DNA of 64,000 bases from Kuschelorhynchus macadamiae (Eukaryota; Arthropoda; Insecta; Coleoptera; Curculionidae), in the NCBI GenBank assembly GCA_030620095.1, contig JAUTXW010004693.1, positions 1,054,001-1,118,000 on the forward strand, written 5' to 3'. The position numbers and the translations under genes are program-made. Under the pieces are notes generated by a model. It saw only the letters and a list, made by a program, of their open reading frames with translations. It did no database searches and was not told where the DNA came from. This document shows, piece after piece, positions 45,005 through 56,439 of this stretch; positions within the stretch are counted from its first letter, which is position 1, and every line of letters starts with the position of its first letter.

Positions 45005-47279
45005 AACTGTCATAAAAAACATAACACCTAGTTTTTTGGGCAATATTTGAAACGCCATATTTCGAAAAGTACTTAATTGATTTTGAAAAACTTTGCAAAA
45101 TCTGAAAAGTTGATTCGTTGGCTCACATGACTAATTTTGGGAATACGCTATTTGTGATATAGCATATAATACAGGGTGTTAAATAAAGAGATGTTTTTTT
45201 TTTCCTAAATTTCATGTCATCCCCATTTATAGGAGAGTTGAGTTAAAGAGTCGCAATAATTTTTCATATTAACAGTAGGTCAATACCTCGGGCCGTTTTC
45301 GAGATTTTGTGGATATCTTAGCCTACTACGATTATATGGCAATTTTTATAAAATTGTTGTTATTCTACAGTTTATTCTTAAAAATTTACAAAAATCTTTT
45401 GTAACTTAATTTTATTTAAATGATAATTTAATAAATGATTTAAACAAAATAACGAAACCATATTGTCACGTTAAAGCAACAAAGAGAATTAATATTTTGT
45501 TGGCCCACCGCCTACACGTAGAACGTCTGCTACCCTATTTGGCATGCTGTTTACCAAGTCTGCAATAAAATCTTGAGGAATAGCGTCCCATTCTAACCGC
45601 ACTGCATTTGCCAAATCATTCAAATTGTTTATTACATACTCCCCTGCATTTATCTTCAGTTTCATCCTACTCCATACATGCTCTATAATATTCATATCAG
45701 GAGATCTAGCAGGCCATTCCATTCGTTCAATGTTGTTCTCCCTCAAAAATTCTTGAACGACTCTTGCTCTGTGCGGACGAGCATTATCGTCTATCAGTAT
45801 AAAGTCATTCCCGAAATTTTGAGCGAAAGGAACAACAATCTCATTTAAGCACCTTTCTCTATATCTCTCAGCATTCATACTTTCTCCTATCAACACTACT
45901 AAATTAGTCTTACCATTCTGCATCACACCGCCCCATACAGTAATCCCACCACCTCCAAATGCTACTCTAGCTTCCATATTTTCTTCTACATACCGACTAT
46001 TCCTTTCTCTCCATACCAAAATGCGTCCATCACTTTCATGCATATTAAACCTACATTCATCAGTAAACATGCACCTATTCCATTCGGCTATTCCCCAATT
46101 CGCATGTTCACGTGCCCATCTCCTTCTGGCAGCCCGGTGAACAGCAAGCAAAAGAGGGCAGGCAGCCCTTCGTCTAGCATGTAGGCCATATTCGTGCAAT
46201 CTTCTACGAACTGTTGCTGATAAAACTTCCACGCCGGTGGCTTCTCGAAGTCCCCTGTTGATCTTGGTTGCATTGAGGGTAGGACAACGGCGCACATACA
46301 TCCTTATAAGGCGGTTCTGACGTAGATTCGTTACCCTGCCGCGACCACTGCGTCCAATGTTGCGGTAAGCAGAGGTCCCGTGTATTGTGTGACGTTCAAT
46401 TGCCCTGTATATGGATGTTGGTGTTGAACCCATGATGTCAGCAATGCCCCGAAAAGACATCCCATGCTGATGCAGTCTAAAATATACAATAAATATGAAT
46501 GTTTTAGGAATTTTTACATTTTTTGAAAAAAAGTGAATAAAATACACTTACCTTATAATGTTTGTCAATTCACGATCCCCAAAACGAACCATTGTTGGAT
46601 AAATTTTGTTATAAAGATTTGAATAACTTTTTATGTTTGGTGAACGTGTAGCGTTTATTGACAGTACAAAACAAACCAAAAATGCGTATCCATAGCGTAC
46701 TACGACTATATGGCAATTTCTATGAAATTATCGTTACTCTGCAGTTTAGTGTTAAAAATTTACAAACTACAAAATCTATTGATACGTTGACTTTACAGAG
46801 TTTTAAGACAGATCATGTGCTATAAGTTTACGTATACAAGGTGATTCGTTAAAGTAGAGAACTTGAATTACAGCATGCGCAAAAGATTTTTTGTAAATTT
46901 TTAAGAATAAACTGTAGAATAACAACAATTTTATAAAAATTGCCATATAATCGTAGTAGGCTAAGATATCCACAAAATCTCGAAAACGTCCCGGGGTATT
47001 GACCTACTGTTAATATGAAAAATTATTGCGACTCTCTAACTCAACTCTCCTATAAATGGGAATGACATGAAATTTAGAAAAAAAAAACATCTCTTTATTT
47101 AACACCCTGTATTATATGCTATATCACAAATAGCGTATTCCCAAAATTAGTCATGTGAGCCAACGAATCAACTTTTCAGATTTGTAAAGTTTTTGAAAAT
47201 CAATTAAGTACTTTTCGAAATATGGCCTTTCAAATATTGCCCAAAAAACTAGGTGTTACGTTTTTTATGACGAGCAGTT
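45005..47279 (-). mobile_element. Tc1-D, full-length Tc1 element with about 400-bp TIRs
   Basis: Starts AACTGTCATAAAAAAC (45005) and ends with the inverse (47279), with TA on both sides (45003-45004 and 47280-47281). The TIRs (45005 to about 45403 and about 46880-47279) are highly similar. Part of the inner TIR recurs a third time at 46690-46770. The insertion cleanly splits a family H repeat, whose sequence reads through when the element is removed. The transposase gene is open. Confidence 0.9.
45489..46592 (-). CDS. Tc1-type DD34E transposase with one intron, intact
   Basis: Minus strand, 342 residues after splicing. Exon 1 is 46592-46552 (MVRFGDRELTNII); intron 46551-46477 (75 nt) starts GTAAGT and ends TTTTAG; exon 2 is 46476-45489. 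The join restores RLHQHGMSFRGIADIMG, a paired-type HTH, in frame. A GRSGRGR motif (like the GRPR hook) follows. The catalytic core has CMFTDECRFNM (first D), FGGGGITVWGGVMQ, ILIDDNARPHRARVV (second D) and PARSPDMNIIEHVW (E), with exactly 34 residues between the second D and E. The end is GGGPTKY. Without splicing the frame still opens upstream but replaces the natural N-terminus with intron-encoded residues, so the ATG at 46592 is preferred. No inactivating change is visible. Confidence 0.9.
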
Positions 47280-47281
47280 TA

Positions 47282-48180
47282 TGTCCAAAATTTGAAATGT
47301 ATCTAATAAGTAGTTTTTTAGACTGATTATTTTTAAATAATTTATTAGGCCACCATTTTGTTTTGCTGTCTTGGATTCATACCAAAATATTACAGGTTGA
47401 TTCCTTCGTTTTTGTGCAAAATTTGAGATAAATTGGATAATTTGTTTTTTAGTTATAATTTTTTTAACATTTCACTAGGCCGCCATTTTGTTGAGTCATT
47501 TTGGATTTTTACCAATCGGGTAAGTAGTTCTTAGCTACGCCGTGAACTGATAGACAGACAGACAGGAATTAATTGAAAATTAATTGTTTGACATCTAGGG
47601 ACGCTAAAACGTAAATATATGTAAAACCTGCAATTTTTTCATAATTACAAACATTTTATTTGGCGGCCATTTTGGTCCGCGATCTTGAATTTGTACAACA
47701 TTTTTACGAATTCATCTTCATATCACAATTAATTCTCGGACAAGGTTTGAACTCAATCCATTAAGTAGTTTTTCAGGCTGAATTTTTAAATATTTTACTA
47801 AGCCGCCATTTTGTTCCGTCATCTTGGACTCGTACCAACATTTTACCAGCTGATTCCTACATAATACTTGATTTTGGTGCAAAATTTGTGATAAATTGGA
47901 TATGTAGATTTTTAGTAATAATTTTTTAACATTTCAATAGGTCGCCATTTTGTTTTGTTATATTGAATTTTTACCAAAATGTTACCAGGTCATCCCCATA
48001 TGACCCTTAATTCTTGACCCAATCGGGTAAGTAGGTTTTTAGCTCTGCTGCGAACAGACAGACCGACGGAACTGAGAAAACCTGTTTTTCGGCATCTAGG
48101 CCTGAAACGTAAAGATCTGAAAAAATCTCGGTGATTTTTTTCACGATTAAAATACCTCCCTTTTACGAGGAAAGTAAAAT
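47282..48180 (+). repeat. Helitron-like family H, continuation and second copy
   Basis: Continues the copy split by Tc1-D, with 'ggccgccattttgtt' at 47480, 47803 and 47941, GACAGACAGA segments near 47555 and 48052, and a 3' end 'cctcccttttacgaggaaagtaaaa' near 48154-48178. Confidence 0.6.
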
Positions 48181-48799
48181 GTATAAATTCAGAAACACGT
48201 AATAAATGAAATTGTTGATTACCATAAAATGTCTCCCACATCATTTTCACGAAATGCATGTACAGGGTTATGGTTATATTTTGAACGAGGTCTACACGCT
48301 TTATTCTTAGAGGTAGAAAAAAATGATAAATTCAAAAGTTGTTGGGTTCAGAAAAATGACAAATTAAAAAATTGAGCATCGACTTTGTTATTTTAAATGA
48401 GACACCCTGTATATTTTTAATTCGTTGGAAAGAACATTTTTTTCTGATTTCAAAAATATATACTTTGTCTATGTTCAGACTAACGGTTATCGCATAAATT
48501 TGATCTAAAAACCTGGAAAAATCAAGTGCTCTGGCTCATAGTCAATTTAACATAGGCGGCTTTGATTTCAATTGTTTTTATTTTAACATGGCCATTTTGT
48601 CACTGGTTTTGGGCACCTGATTTACTTAATTTCTTAATTATGGGGTAATCTGATGAAGAAAAAGCAAATATTTTGAAAATATACTCTCGGGTAAATAATT
48701 ACCGTGAAACACGATACCAATATAGAATGGCGTATCCTAATTTCTGCAATCTATTATATTGTGACAAATTTTGAAAACAGAAAGACTATGACAAGAAAG

Positions 48800-49147
48800 A
48801 AGCGAACAGTCACTAGAAATGAAGAAAGAGATATGCAAATAATGTTATATTTTGAAGGAAATTTTTAATTATTATTTATTTTAAAGTGGGTTTATATTAA
48901 AAGTATATTTTATAGAGGATCCAGAACGATCGATCCCAGACGCTGAATTAAATTTGTATGAGAAAATTTTGAAAGTTCCCGAAACTCTAAAACATTACAA
49001 GTATAGAGATTATAAGTTTAGACTGGTTCAGAACTTAACAGACTTAAACAATACAGAGGGTTGCGTTTTGCCGGGCAATGTTGGCAAGGATGCAGCGAGA
49101 TGAAAATTTCGCCAAGAAAATTCTTTTTATAGATGAAACCTTATAGT
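48800..49147 (+). pseudogene. mariner transposase, N-terminal part to first catalytic D
   Basis: TRNEERDMQIMLYFEGN, a gap, then DPERSIPDAELN, DYKFRLVQNLT and, in another frame, RVAFCRAMLARMQRDENFAK followed by KILFIDETL (first catalytic D). Matches the DUF4817-class layout. The frame ends at TAG immediately after the catalytic block, where the interruption begins. Confidence 0.7.
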
Positions 49148-49313
49148 AAGAATTAAAGTAGAGATCACAACTCATTCATAAATCGCGTTAGGGGTATGCG
49201 CCAACATGGTTCCCCTATTTTTCACATTCTATCGACCAATGTTTACGATAAAACAAGAAGTGGGGATGGCCCATGCCCAAGCCGTGGCCATTTGTTGACG
49301 AATGCCAGTGACG

Positions 49314-49560
49314 GCGTGAGTTTTCACTTCCCGCATAAGAAAATATCATTAATCGTGAAAAAAATATCGTTCCGGGTTTTTACAGATCCTCACGTTTTTC
49401 CATGACTGTCGGTCTGTCGGTCTGTTCCGGTATAGCTAAAAAATCCACTTACTCGATTAACTTTAATTTTATTTAATTTTCCACAAAAAGTACGCCTAAT
49501 ATAAAAAAAAAACTGGTAAAATATTGGTATGAATTCGATATGGCTAAACAAAATGACGAC
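49314..49560 (-). repeat. Helitron-like family H, inverted copy
   Basis: The minus strand reads the GACAGACAGA-like segment (about 49405-49425), 'gatctgtaaaaacccgg' and a 3' end near 'gggaagtgaaaact'. Confidence 0.5.
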
Positions 49561-50084
49561 CTGTTAAAATATTTGATGTACGAAAATGAAGAAATGGGCC
49601 ATGCTTCATTATCGTTGACAAAAAGCAGGATTCTTACCTATTCCTTAATGAGGCAAATAGGTATTTTTACAATCTTCAAAGAAATAATCGTTCTCTACTT
49701 CACTATCTAAAATCAAACCATTAGGTTAGTTGAGTTTAAAAGGAAATTCGTTATTTATATATTATTAAACTTTAGTTTTTAGTTATGTTTGCTTTATGTC
49801 ACTATCATTTTGTAATTTTGACATTTAGAAAAATTATTTGTTCAGTTGTTGAAAATGTCATCTTAAACCTGTAACCGTCAAGTTAGACCTTGTCTAAAGT
49901 TAAACCTCTTTAGTGAATACGGGTGTTAGAGTTTTAAACTAAAATTAATGCTTTTAACGCGCTTTTATTGGCTTCCTATTCGTCTGATTGTATGTCTTCT
50001 TCCATTATCGATTATTTTCAAATTTGACATGCATACACTTTTGGATACAAAAAATCCTAATTTTTTTTAGTCAACGTTTGTAAT

Positions 50085-50690
50085 CCAAAATGGCGGCGCC
50101 AATACGGCCGGCGAATTTTGTTACTTGTGCAGCCAAAACTGAAAATCAGTGTCTAGGAAAATCTAAAAGCGTCAGCATTTAAAAATTCAAAATAGCGGTG
50201 TCAAAATGACAATGTCAACAGGTCGGACGGATGATTTTAACATTTGTGGGGATTATTTAAGAATGCACAACAAAAATCAAAAGGGTGGCGCCAATATAGC
50301 GGACGAATTTTGTCATTTGTACAGATTCGGCTGAAATATCAGTTTCTAGAAGTATTTAAGAATGAAATTTTAGTCAATATTTGAGAATTAAAAATGGCGG
50401 CACAACCATAGCAGACTAATTTTAAAATTTTTCCAGATTTAATTAAAATTCAAGATTCTAATGCAAACGTGGCGGCGGAATTTTAACATTTGTGTAGATT
50501 TGGCTGAAAGAAAGTAGGAATCTGGGGGTATTTGAAAATACATATCATACATTTTTAGTAAATATTTAAAAAATGAGAGTAGGAATGCCTAAAATGCGAG
50601 CGAATTTTAATATTTATACAGATTTGATTAAAAATCGATATTAAGTGAGCAATTCATACATTTTTAGTAATAAATATTTAAAATGGGGAT
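50085..50690. repeat. degenerate tandem array, about five units
   Basis: Units begin with variants of 'aaaatggcggcgccaatat', followed by 'gcggacgaattttg', 'atttgtacagatttggctg' and 'tttagtaaatatttgaga'. Starts lie near 50087, 50280, 50390, 50466 and 50566. The spacing is uneven because of deletions. Confidence 0.55.
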
Positions 50691-51210
50691 GTCATCAATC
50701 AATCAATCAATCCGATAAGTACTTTCTTCAGATATTTTTAAACATTTAATTAGGCCACCGTTTTGTTCCCCTATTTTGAATTAGTCTCAACATTTTTACC
50801 ATATAATATTTGATTTTTGAGCAAAATTTGAACATAATCGATGTACTAGTTTTCTGCAATGACACACAATATTTTATTAGGCCGCCATTTTGGATTTGTA
50901 GTAAAACTTATCAGTTGATGGTCATGTCAAACCTAATTTTTCTGCAAAATTTGGATAAAATGGATAAGCAGCTTCTTAGTAATATGTTTTTAACATTTCA
51001 ATAAACCGCCATTTTGTTCAGCCATATTGGATTTTTACCATAATGTTACCACGTCATCATCATATGACCTTTAATTTTTAACCAGAACTTGAAGTAAATA
51101 GGACAAGCAGTTCTTGAGCTTTGTTGCGGACAGACATACAGACTAACCGACGGAACTGAGAAAACATGCTTTCTTTGTAACTAGAATGCTTTGCTCTTGC
51201 GAGGAAAGTA
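50690..51210 (+). repeat. Helitron-like family H copy
   Basis: Sub-repeats at about 50750, 50880 and 51005 ('ccgccattttgttcagcc'), GACAGACA-type segment near 51128 and a 3' end 'cttgcgaggaaagtaaaa'. Confidence 0.6.
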
Positions 51211-52499
51211 AAAAAAAGCGAGCTCTATTAGATACGAATAGAATAGCCAATTGTCATATTGTTTTTCCATGTTAATAGCTAAAATTTAAAAAATAAAAGA
51301 TTTTTAAAATTTTTAATAACCTAAATCTTAAATTCTAACTAGTTTAGAACATGTTTACGAACACATTTTGACTTTTAATACCCAAAGAATTACCATTTAA
51401 ATTCCTTTACCTGACAGCACTTATATAATAAAATTGGCCCAACTCAAGTGAAAATTATAAAAAGGCGCGAAATCATCCGAAACTTTATTATTTCCCCAGA
51501 TTTCATCCAAAATCTAGTGATTTTCGAAATCGCACTACGTTTTTCTTGAGCGTGAGACGCCCTTCGACTATTTTAATATAGTATAGGTATATTCTATAAT
51601 TATTTTAATTCTCCAAAATAAGTGAATAAGTTATCTTCCATTAGACATGTCTCCTGGAAAAGGAAATCTTACTGTTTACTTGTTATTAAAAGAAAATTCC
51701 AAACTTAAACGGCCATTTTTTTACAAACTCTCATTGCCGCAGTTAGGTCAATTAAAGCTCCTAGTTTCGCAATGTCAAAGATAAAGTAAATAAAACTTAT
51801 TTATTAAATATTTAAAAAAATAATGTTCTTCTAATATCAACGCACCTTTAGAATGCTGCTTCTTGAAGTAAGGCAACATATAATTAGAAGATTTGAGCCA
51901 TATCAACAAAAACACAATAATACATTTAAACACATGCAGTAGTGATGCTAAGAAAAGCTTGGTATCTAATAAAATATTTTTTAGCAAATTAATTTCTTTA
52001 ATGTTAAAATTTATTGTAGTTCCACGACCCTCTATTGCTTTTTAACCCACGTCGGTCACGTGACCCTGTAACAATGTTTACTATAGATTATTATAGTTTT
52101 TTTTCTGCAAGGATCCCTTGTCAATGAAAGTGGGATGGTCTTATACCACAGTGGGATGGTCTAATACGTGGAGTTGTCGATCGGGTTTGCCATAGCTAAC
52201 TAAAACTCTTGTTACTGGTTAAATCTGATCTGAGACTTTGGGTATTTTAGTATGTATTCTACTATTTTGCAATAAAAGTAATTTCTTTATACTGCTTAGA
52301 AACTAATACTGGAAATAAATTACTATTCTCTGTATGACAATTTTATTGCATCATGTTTAAATATATTCACCGTAATATAAATTGGTATAAACATTGGTGT
52401 TTCTGGCTAGGCTTGGCATCGTCGTACGATCGACCTTATACTGTGAGGTAATCTTGGCAGTGGCCAAATATGTAAACAGTGAACTCTATTTTTATTCTT

Positions 52500-52930
52500 C
52501 CTCTAAGTATGAAACTATATTTTCTACGGCGGGGATGTTCAATAGGATAAATAAACACTTTTGGGCGACTAGTAATCCTCAGAAGAAACAAATTGTAAAA
52601 AATTCAGGGCCGAAAGTCTATTTTGGTTTGGTGCGGCATTATAGAAAACAAAGTTTTGGGGCCTATAGTCATACATGGTTCTTTAAATGGCCAAAGATAT
52701 TTAAATTTATTACGAAATGAGATCGAACAAGCTCTGGAAGAGTTACCTCTCCAGCTTTATAATAATATTAATTTTCACCACGACGGGTGAAATATTATTG
52801 AAGTTACAGAATACCCTAATAATAAATATGATTTATGGCAAGGGAAATAAATAGTTTAAACGAAAATAATCCAGAGTTTACATTTCAAGCCTTAACTGGT
52901 AGACAACTTAGAAAAATGTCTCAGAAATAA
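52500..52930 (+). pseudogene. mariner transposase, catalytic part (continued)
   Basis: FSTAGMFNRINKHFWATSNP continues directly after the first aspartate block at 49147. ENKVLGP-like and HGSLNGQRYLNLLRNE-like pieces follow across frame changes (about 52620-52720), then EQALEELPLQLYNNI and FHHDG (second D) before a TGA at about 52787. The third catalytic region is gone; a remnant of the tail (LTGRQLRKMS) ends near 52930. Confidence 0.65.
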
Positions 52931-53609
52931 CGAGGGTTGCATAGACTAAATAAAATTTATTCCATAAATAATATTGTTTTTGTTTATTCATTGTTACTTC
53001 ATATTTAATATCCTTGTTTCAAAATGTTTAAAAAAAACATGTAGCTTCATTTTCTTCCCGGTATCAATATTAAAACATCAATTATTATAGAGATCATTGT
53101 TTCATACAAATAACTCAATTTAAATAATTTAATGTTTGTAAGTAAGCCCCGGACAAAATAAACAGTAAATATGTGTTAAATTATAAACATTTAGAAATGA
53201 TTTTTAAAGATTTTATTATTGTTATTTATTATTAAATAAATTAAAATTAAATTAAGTTACGTCTATGCAGTAAAATTGCTTTTTCTTTGTCAGAATAACC
53301 TATAATTAAGAAATTAAGTAAATCACGTGTCCAAAACCACTGACAAAATGGCCACGTTAAAATAAAAACAATTGAAATCAAAGCCGCCTATGTTAAATTT
53401 ACTATGAGCTATTGATTTTTCCAGGTTTTAGATTAAATTTATGCGATAACCGTTAGTCTGAACATAGATAAAGTATATATTTTTGAAATCAGAAAAAAAT
53501 GTTCTTTCCAACGAATTAAAAATATACAGGGTGTCTTATTTAACATTTTTTTCTATCTCTAAAAATAAAGCGTGTAGACCCCGTTCAAATTATGACCGAA
53601 AACCCTGTA

Positions 53610-54160
53610 TCTATTATTTATTTAAATATTTCGCCTATAGATAGATACAGATTCAGGTTAGTTCGGTATGAACTAAAGAACTAGAAACCCGAATGTAAGT
53701 TACTATAGAACATAAATGCGAACCAAACTGATTGTTTTCATTGAAGTGTTGCTCGATAGATATTAACGTAAATAAACCTTTCTAAATATTATCATCCAGT
53801 AAACAAATAAGTATGTCTACAGAAATCTAAAAAAGCCAGTCAATGAAATCTTTTGTGTTACAGTTCTTGTTTAAGTCGTACCCGTGGAATGTATTTAATG
53901 CAAATTCCACTGGTGATTGTACAGGGTGGGTACCAAAGATCAAGTGAATAGATCTTTAATAAGTACCATGTAAATAATCAATTTTTATGCTGTCTTCGAT
54001 ATATTAGCCAGTAACTATGTATTTCAATATACCTCGCAGTAATTCGGCCCGTTGTATCACAGTTAGTAGAAATTGTAAGTGATGCTGTTAAAAAATATAA
54101 TTTTTCGATGCATTCGTCATAAGAATTAAGAAGTTTCATATTTTTACGAGTTCACTTTAT
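53610..54160. other. no gene recognised
   Basis: AT-rich. 'tgtacagggtgggtacc' at about 53928 is a solo Tc1/mariner-type end. Nothing else found. Confidence 0.4.
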
Positions 54161-54400
54161 ATCATACACTTCTTTAAAAAATAACACTAACTTTATTAAA
54201 TACACAGTACAACACAATTAATAGACTTTAGGCTAACACATCAAATATAAGACTAACCCTAAAGGGACAACGCCTCGGCTTTGTATATGTAGTCGGAATT
54301 TGCGACAATCTTCGAGAATACTCTGCGCTGCTCTCGGAGATAGGATGAAGTGTAGGATAAACCATTTGTTTACTTCTAGCTGAACCCACACAAACGTTTA
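54160..54400 (-). mobile_element. possible gypsy LTR fragment
   Basis: On the minus strand the segment reads 'tgtgttagcctaaagtct' then 'gtgtatttaataaagttag', i.e. an AATAAA signal in an LTR-like setting, downstream of the minus-strand gypsy pol fragment. No paired LTR was found, so this is tentative. Confidence 0.3.
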
Positions 54401-54414
54401 TGGTTCGACGGGTA

Positions 54415-55195
54415 ATTCTTGACCATGATATTTCGTCAATTTTGCTGCCGATGTTTAATTTGGAAGTCGTACTCTTGAAACTTGTCTAGCCATCTGGCTA
54501 ACTGCTCTTCTGGATTTTTCAATTCCATAAGCCATTTTAAAACAGTATGATCCGTTCTAATCAGGAATTTTTGCCCTTATATTTGTGGAAATGGGTAACG
54601 GCTCCTACCATTGCAAGTAATTCTTTTTATGTGACACAATAATTTTGTTCAGGCTGGTTTGGTTCCTGAGATTGTTGGACTTGCGACAAAACCACTCCAA
54701 TGTCTATATTGCGCGCATCTGTGTCTAAAATAAACTCCTTAGTTGCTAAGTAAAAGCCAGAATTCAGTGTTCTAAATGTAGTGCCAAAATACAGTCCAAG
54801 GCCAGTTATAGTTAACTTCTTCTTAAGTTAATGTTTGTAGTGGAGCTACAATTTTTGCGAAATTCTCTACAAACCGTCAAACCGAAAAAAACTTCGAAGA
54901 TGTTTGTCCATGGGTGTTGGCTAAATTCCCTTCTCAGAGTCAGCATGCCCAAGAATTCGATTTCAAATTTGCATTTCTAAAACGGCTAAAAAAATCTTGG
55001 ATGTTTTTCGAATGATTGACCCCTTACCATCACATCGTGTAGGTACACCAGGCATGTTTTCCAAATATATTCCATAAGTGAAAGTCTCTTAAATGTTGCG
55101 GGGGCATTGCACAGTCCAAAGGGCATTACTTTGAATCGGTACAAACCGCTACCTGTGGTAAAAGCAGATTTTTCCTTATCTCCTTCCTTTTCTAA
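54415..55195 (-). pseudogene. Ty3/gypsy pol fragment: RT and RNase H
   Basis: Minus strand, many frame breaks. At about 55095-55185: KSAFTTGSGLYRF and VMPFGLCNAPATF (RT fingers/palm), then WKTCLVYLHDV (degenerate catalytic YLDD, with H in place of the first D). At about 54670-54730: DTDARNIDIGVVLSQVQ (start of RNase H). At about 54480-54560: RTDH, LKWLMELKNPEEQLARWL. These blocks are typical of Ty3/gypsy polyproteins. No gag, integrase or env is present. It is a dead internal fragment, joined abruptly to a PLE at about 55196. Confidence 0.85.
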
Positions 55196-55244
55196 GGAAG
55201 TATTTTGGGACCAATGTTTATAGGAAGCTCTAAACAGGATTGCT

Positions 55245-56175
55245 ATGAACGAGGATTTTCAGGCACATCTAAAATACCTCTTGGAGCATTGTCTGAAAAA
55301 TAATTATGGGCAAATGTATAAACAAACAGATGATGCTTCCAAGGGGTCCCCGCTATCACCAGTAGTAGCAAACTTATATATGATATACTTCGAGAAAGGT
55401 TTTGAGAAGGCAAGTTTGAAGCCCAAGTTATACAAATACAGAATATAATTTACTCTAGGGTTAAAAAAAACAACAAACTTCCATTTTTAGATGTTCTGGT
55501 CACAAAACTGCATAACGGAAATTTCGAATACACTGTGTATAGAAAACCAACACTTATCGACAGATATTTAAAAGCAAGATCCCATCAGATTAACTGAAAC
55601 ACAGGCGAGACAAAACGAACTTAATATAATATCTGGTGCTTTAAAAAATATGCCTACATAAATCGCACCCTAGAGAAAGCTATTAATGCATATGGTTCCC
55701 GAACAATGAGCACCAAAAAACATTATGAACCGGGAAGGCAACAAGTGGTCTTACCATATGTAAAGGGCACAACAGACAGAATCGGAATTGTCAGAAAACA
55801 CAACATACAACATTACACAAGCCACAAACAACCGGAGGAAAACTAGTTGGAAACCCAAAAGACAAAAACAAATTGGAAAACCACGGAGTATACATCATTT
55901 CGTGCCAGGACTGTGAAAAGCTGTACGTGGGGCAAACTAACAGGCCAATATTAAAGAGTAGATGAGCATAAACTTAGCATCAGAAACAAACAACCTCGGC
56001 CTTATTCCTATATCATCAGGAAACCGGCCACAAAATAAATTTTGATGTATGTAGGGAGATTGCCAATACAGAGCATTATAAAACCAGAATAATCCAGTCA
56101 CAGAAATAGAAAAACAAGGTGATTTAAATAAAAAGGACAACACAACAAACAACAACAGCAATATCCGGAAAACAT
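55245..56175 (+). pseudogene. PLE reverse transcriptase C-terminus and GIY-YIG endonuclease, broken
   Basis: HLKYLLEHCLKNNYGQMYKQ and GSPLSPVVANLYM (55245-55448) are the end of a PLE reverse transcriptase. The YVDD block is missing, then NKLPFLDVLVTKL and FEYTVYRKPTLIDRYLKA appear in another frame. The GIY-YIG nuclease follows at about 55885: GVYIISCQDCEKLYVGQTN, with the CxxC zinc-binding pair typical of PLE endonucleases, then EHKLSIRNK, HQETGHKINFDV and EHYKTRIIQS. At least three frameshifts. PLE proteins copy element RNA at a nick made by the nuclease. Confidence 0.85.
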
Positions 56176-56226
56176 AAATAACGGCCAAGAGCCGTTCAGA
56201 TAAAAACCTTCGGCCCCGGGTGGGTG

Positions 56227-56272
56227 TATAAATGGAAGCTTAGCAGTTACTTAAACTTCACTCTCTATTCGG
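56227..56272 (+). promoter_or_regulatory. predicted PLE promoter: TATA box and start site
   Basis: TATAAA at 56227-56232 is followed 33 bp downstream by the initiator-like TTCACTC (A at 56260). The next bases, TCTCTATTCGG (56262-56272), are exactly where two other PLE copies in this window (4016-4036 and 8716-8743) end and turn into an inverted copy. This supports 56260-56263 as the RNA 5' end. Confidence 0.55.
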
Positions 56273-56439
56273 ATGCGAGAAAAAAAGCTTCGAAAATGCC
56301 AAATGTGATTTTGGAAAAACGTCAGCAAATCTGTTCTTTTCAGAACGACAGTAGTGAACGGATGTACACTCGGAATAAAAACACATCGTATTTTTCCATC
56401 CGTCAAGACCTAAGAATCAACACACACAACACTTAAAAG

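Larger units (their letters stand above)
49150..52500. other. interruption inside the mariner: repeats, no gene
   Basis: Contains an inverted family H copy (49314-49560), an unknown AT-rich stretch (49580-50080), a tandem array (50085-50690), a plus-strand family H copy (50690-51210) and about 1.3 kb of AT-rich DNA. It may be more than one insertion. No reading frame recognised. Confidence 0.5.
48261..53609 (+). mobile_element. mariner (DUF4817 class) with about 400-bp TIRs, internally interrupted
   Basis: The left end TACAGGGTTATGG and right end inverse (53609) bound long TIRs (48261 to about 48665 and about 53275-53609) that share 'ggtctacacgctttatt', 'ttaattcgttggaaagaac' and 'aacataggcggctttgattt'. 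The plus-strand transposase is split by about 3.35 kb (49147-52500). Sequences near the two breakpoints, TGAAACCTTATA and TGAAACTATATT, could be a decayed duplication. Confidence 0.75.
55200..56439 (+). mobile_element. 5'-truncated Penelope-like element, PLE-1
   Basis: Holds the end of the reverse transcriptase, the GIY-YIG endonuclease, and a downstream pLTR (to about 56431) with a TATA box (56227-56232). It is interrupted by the hAT at 56440, whose target duplication CTTAAAAG lies at 56432-56439 and 59042-59049. Confidence 0.85.
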
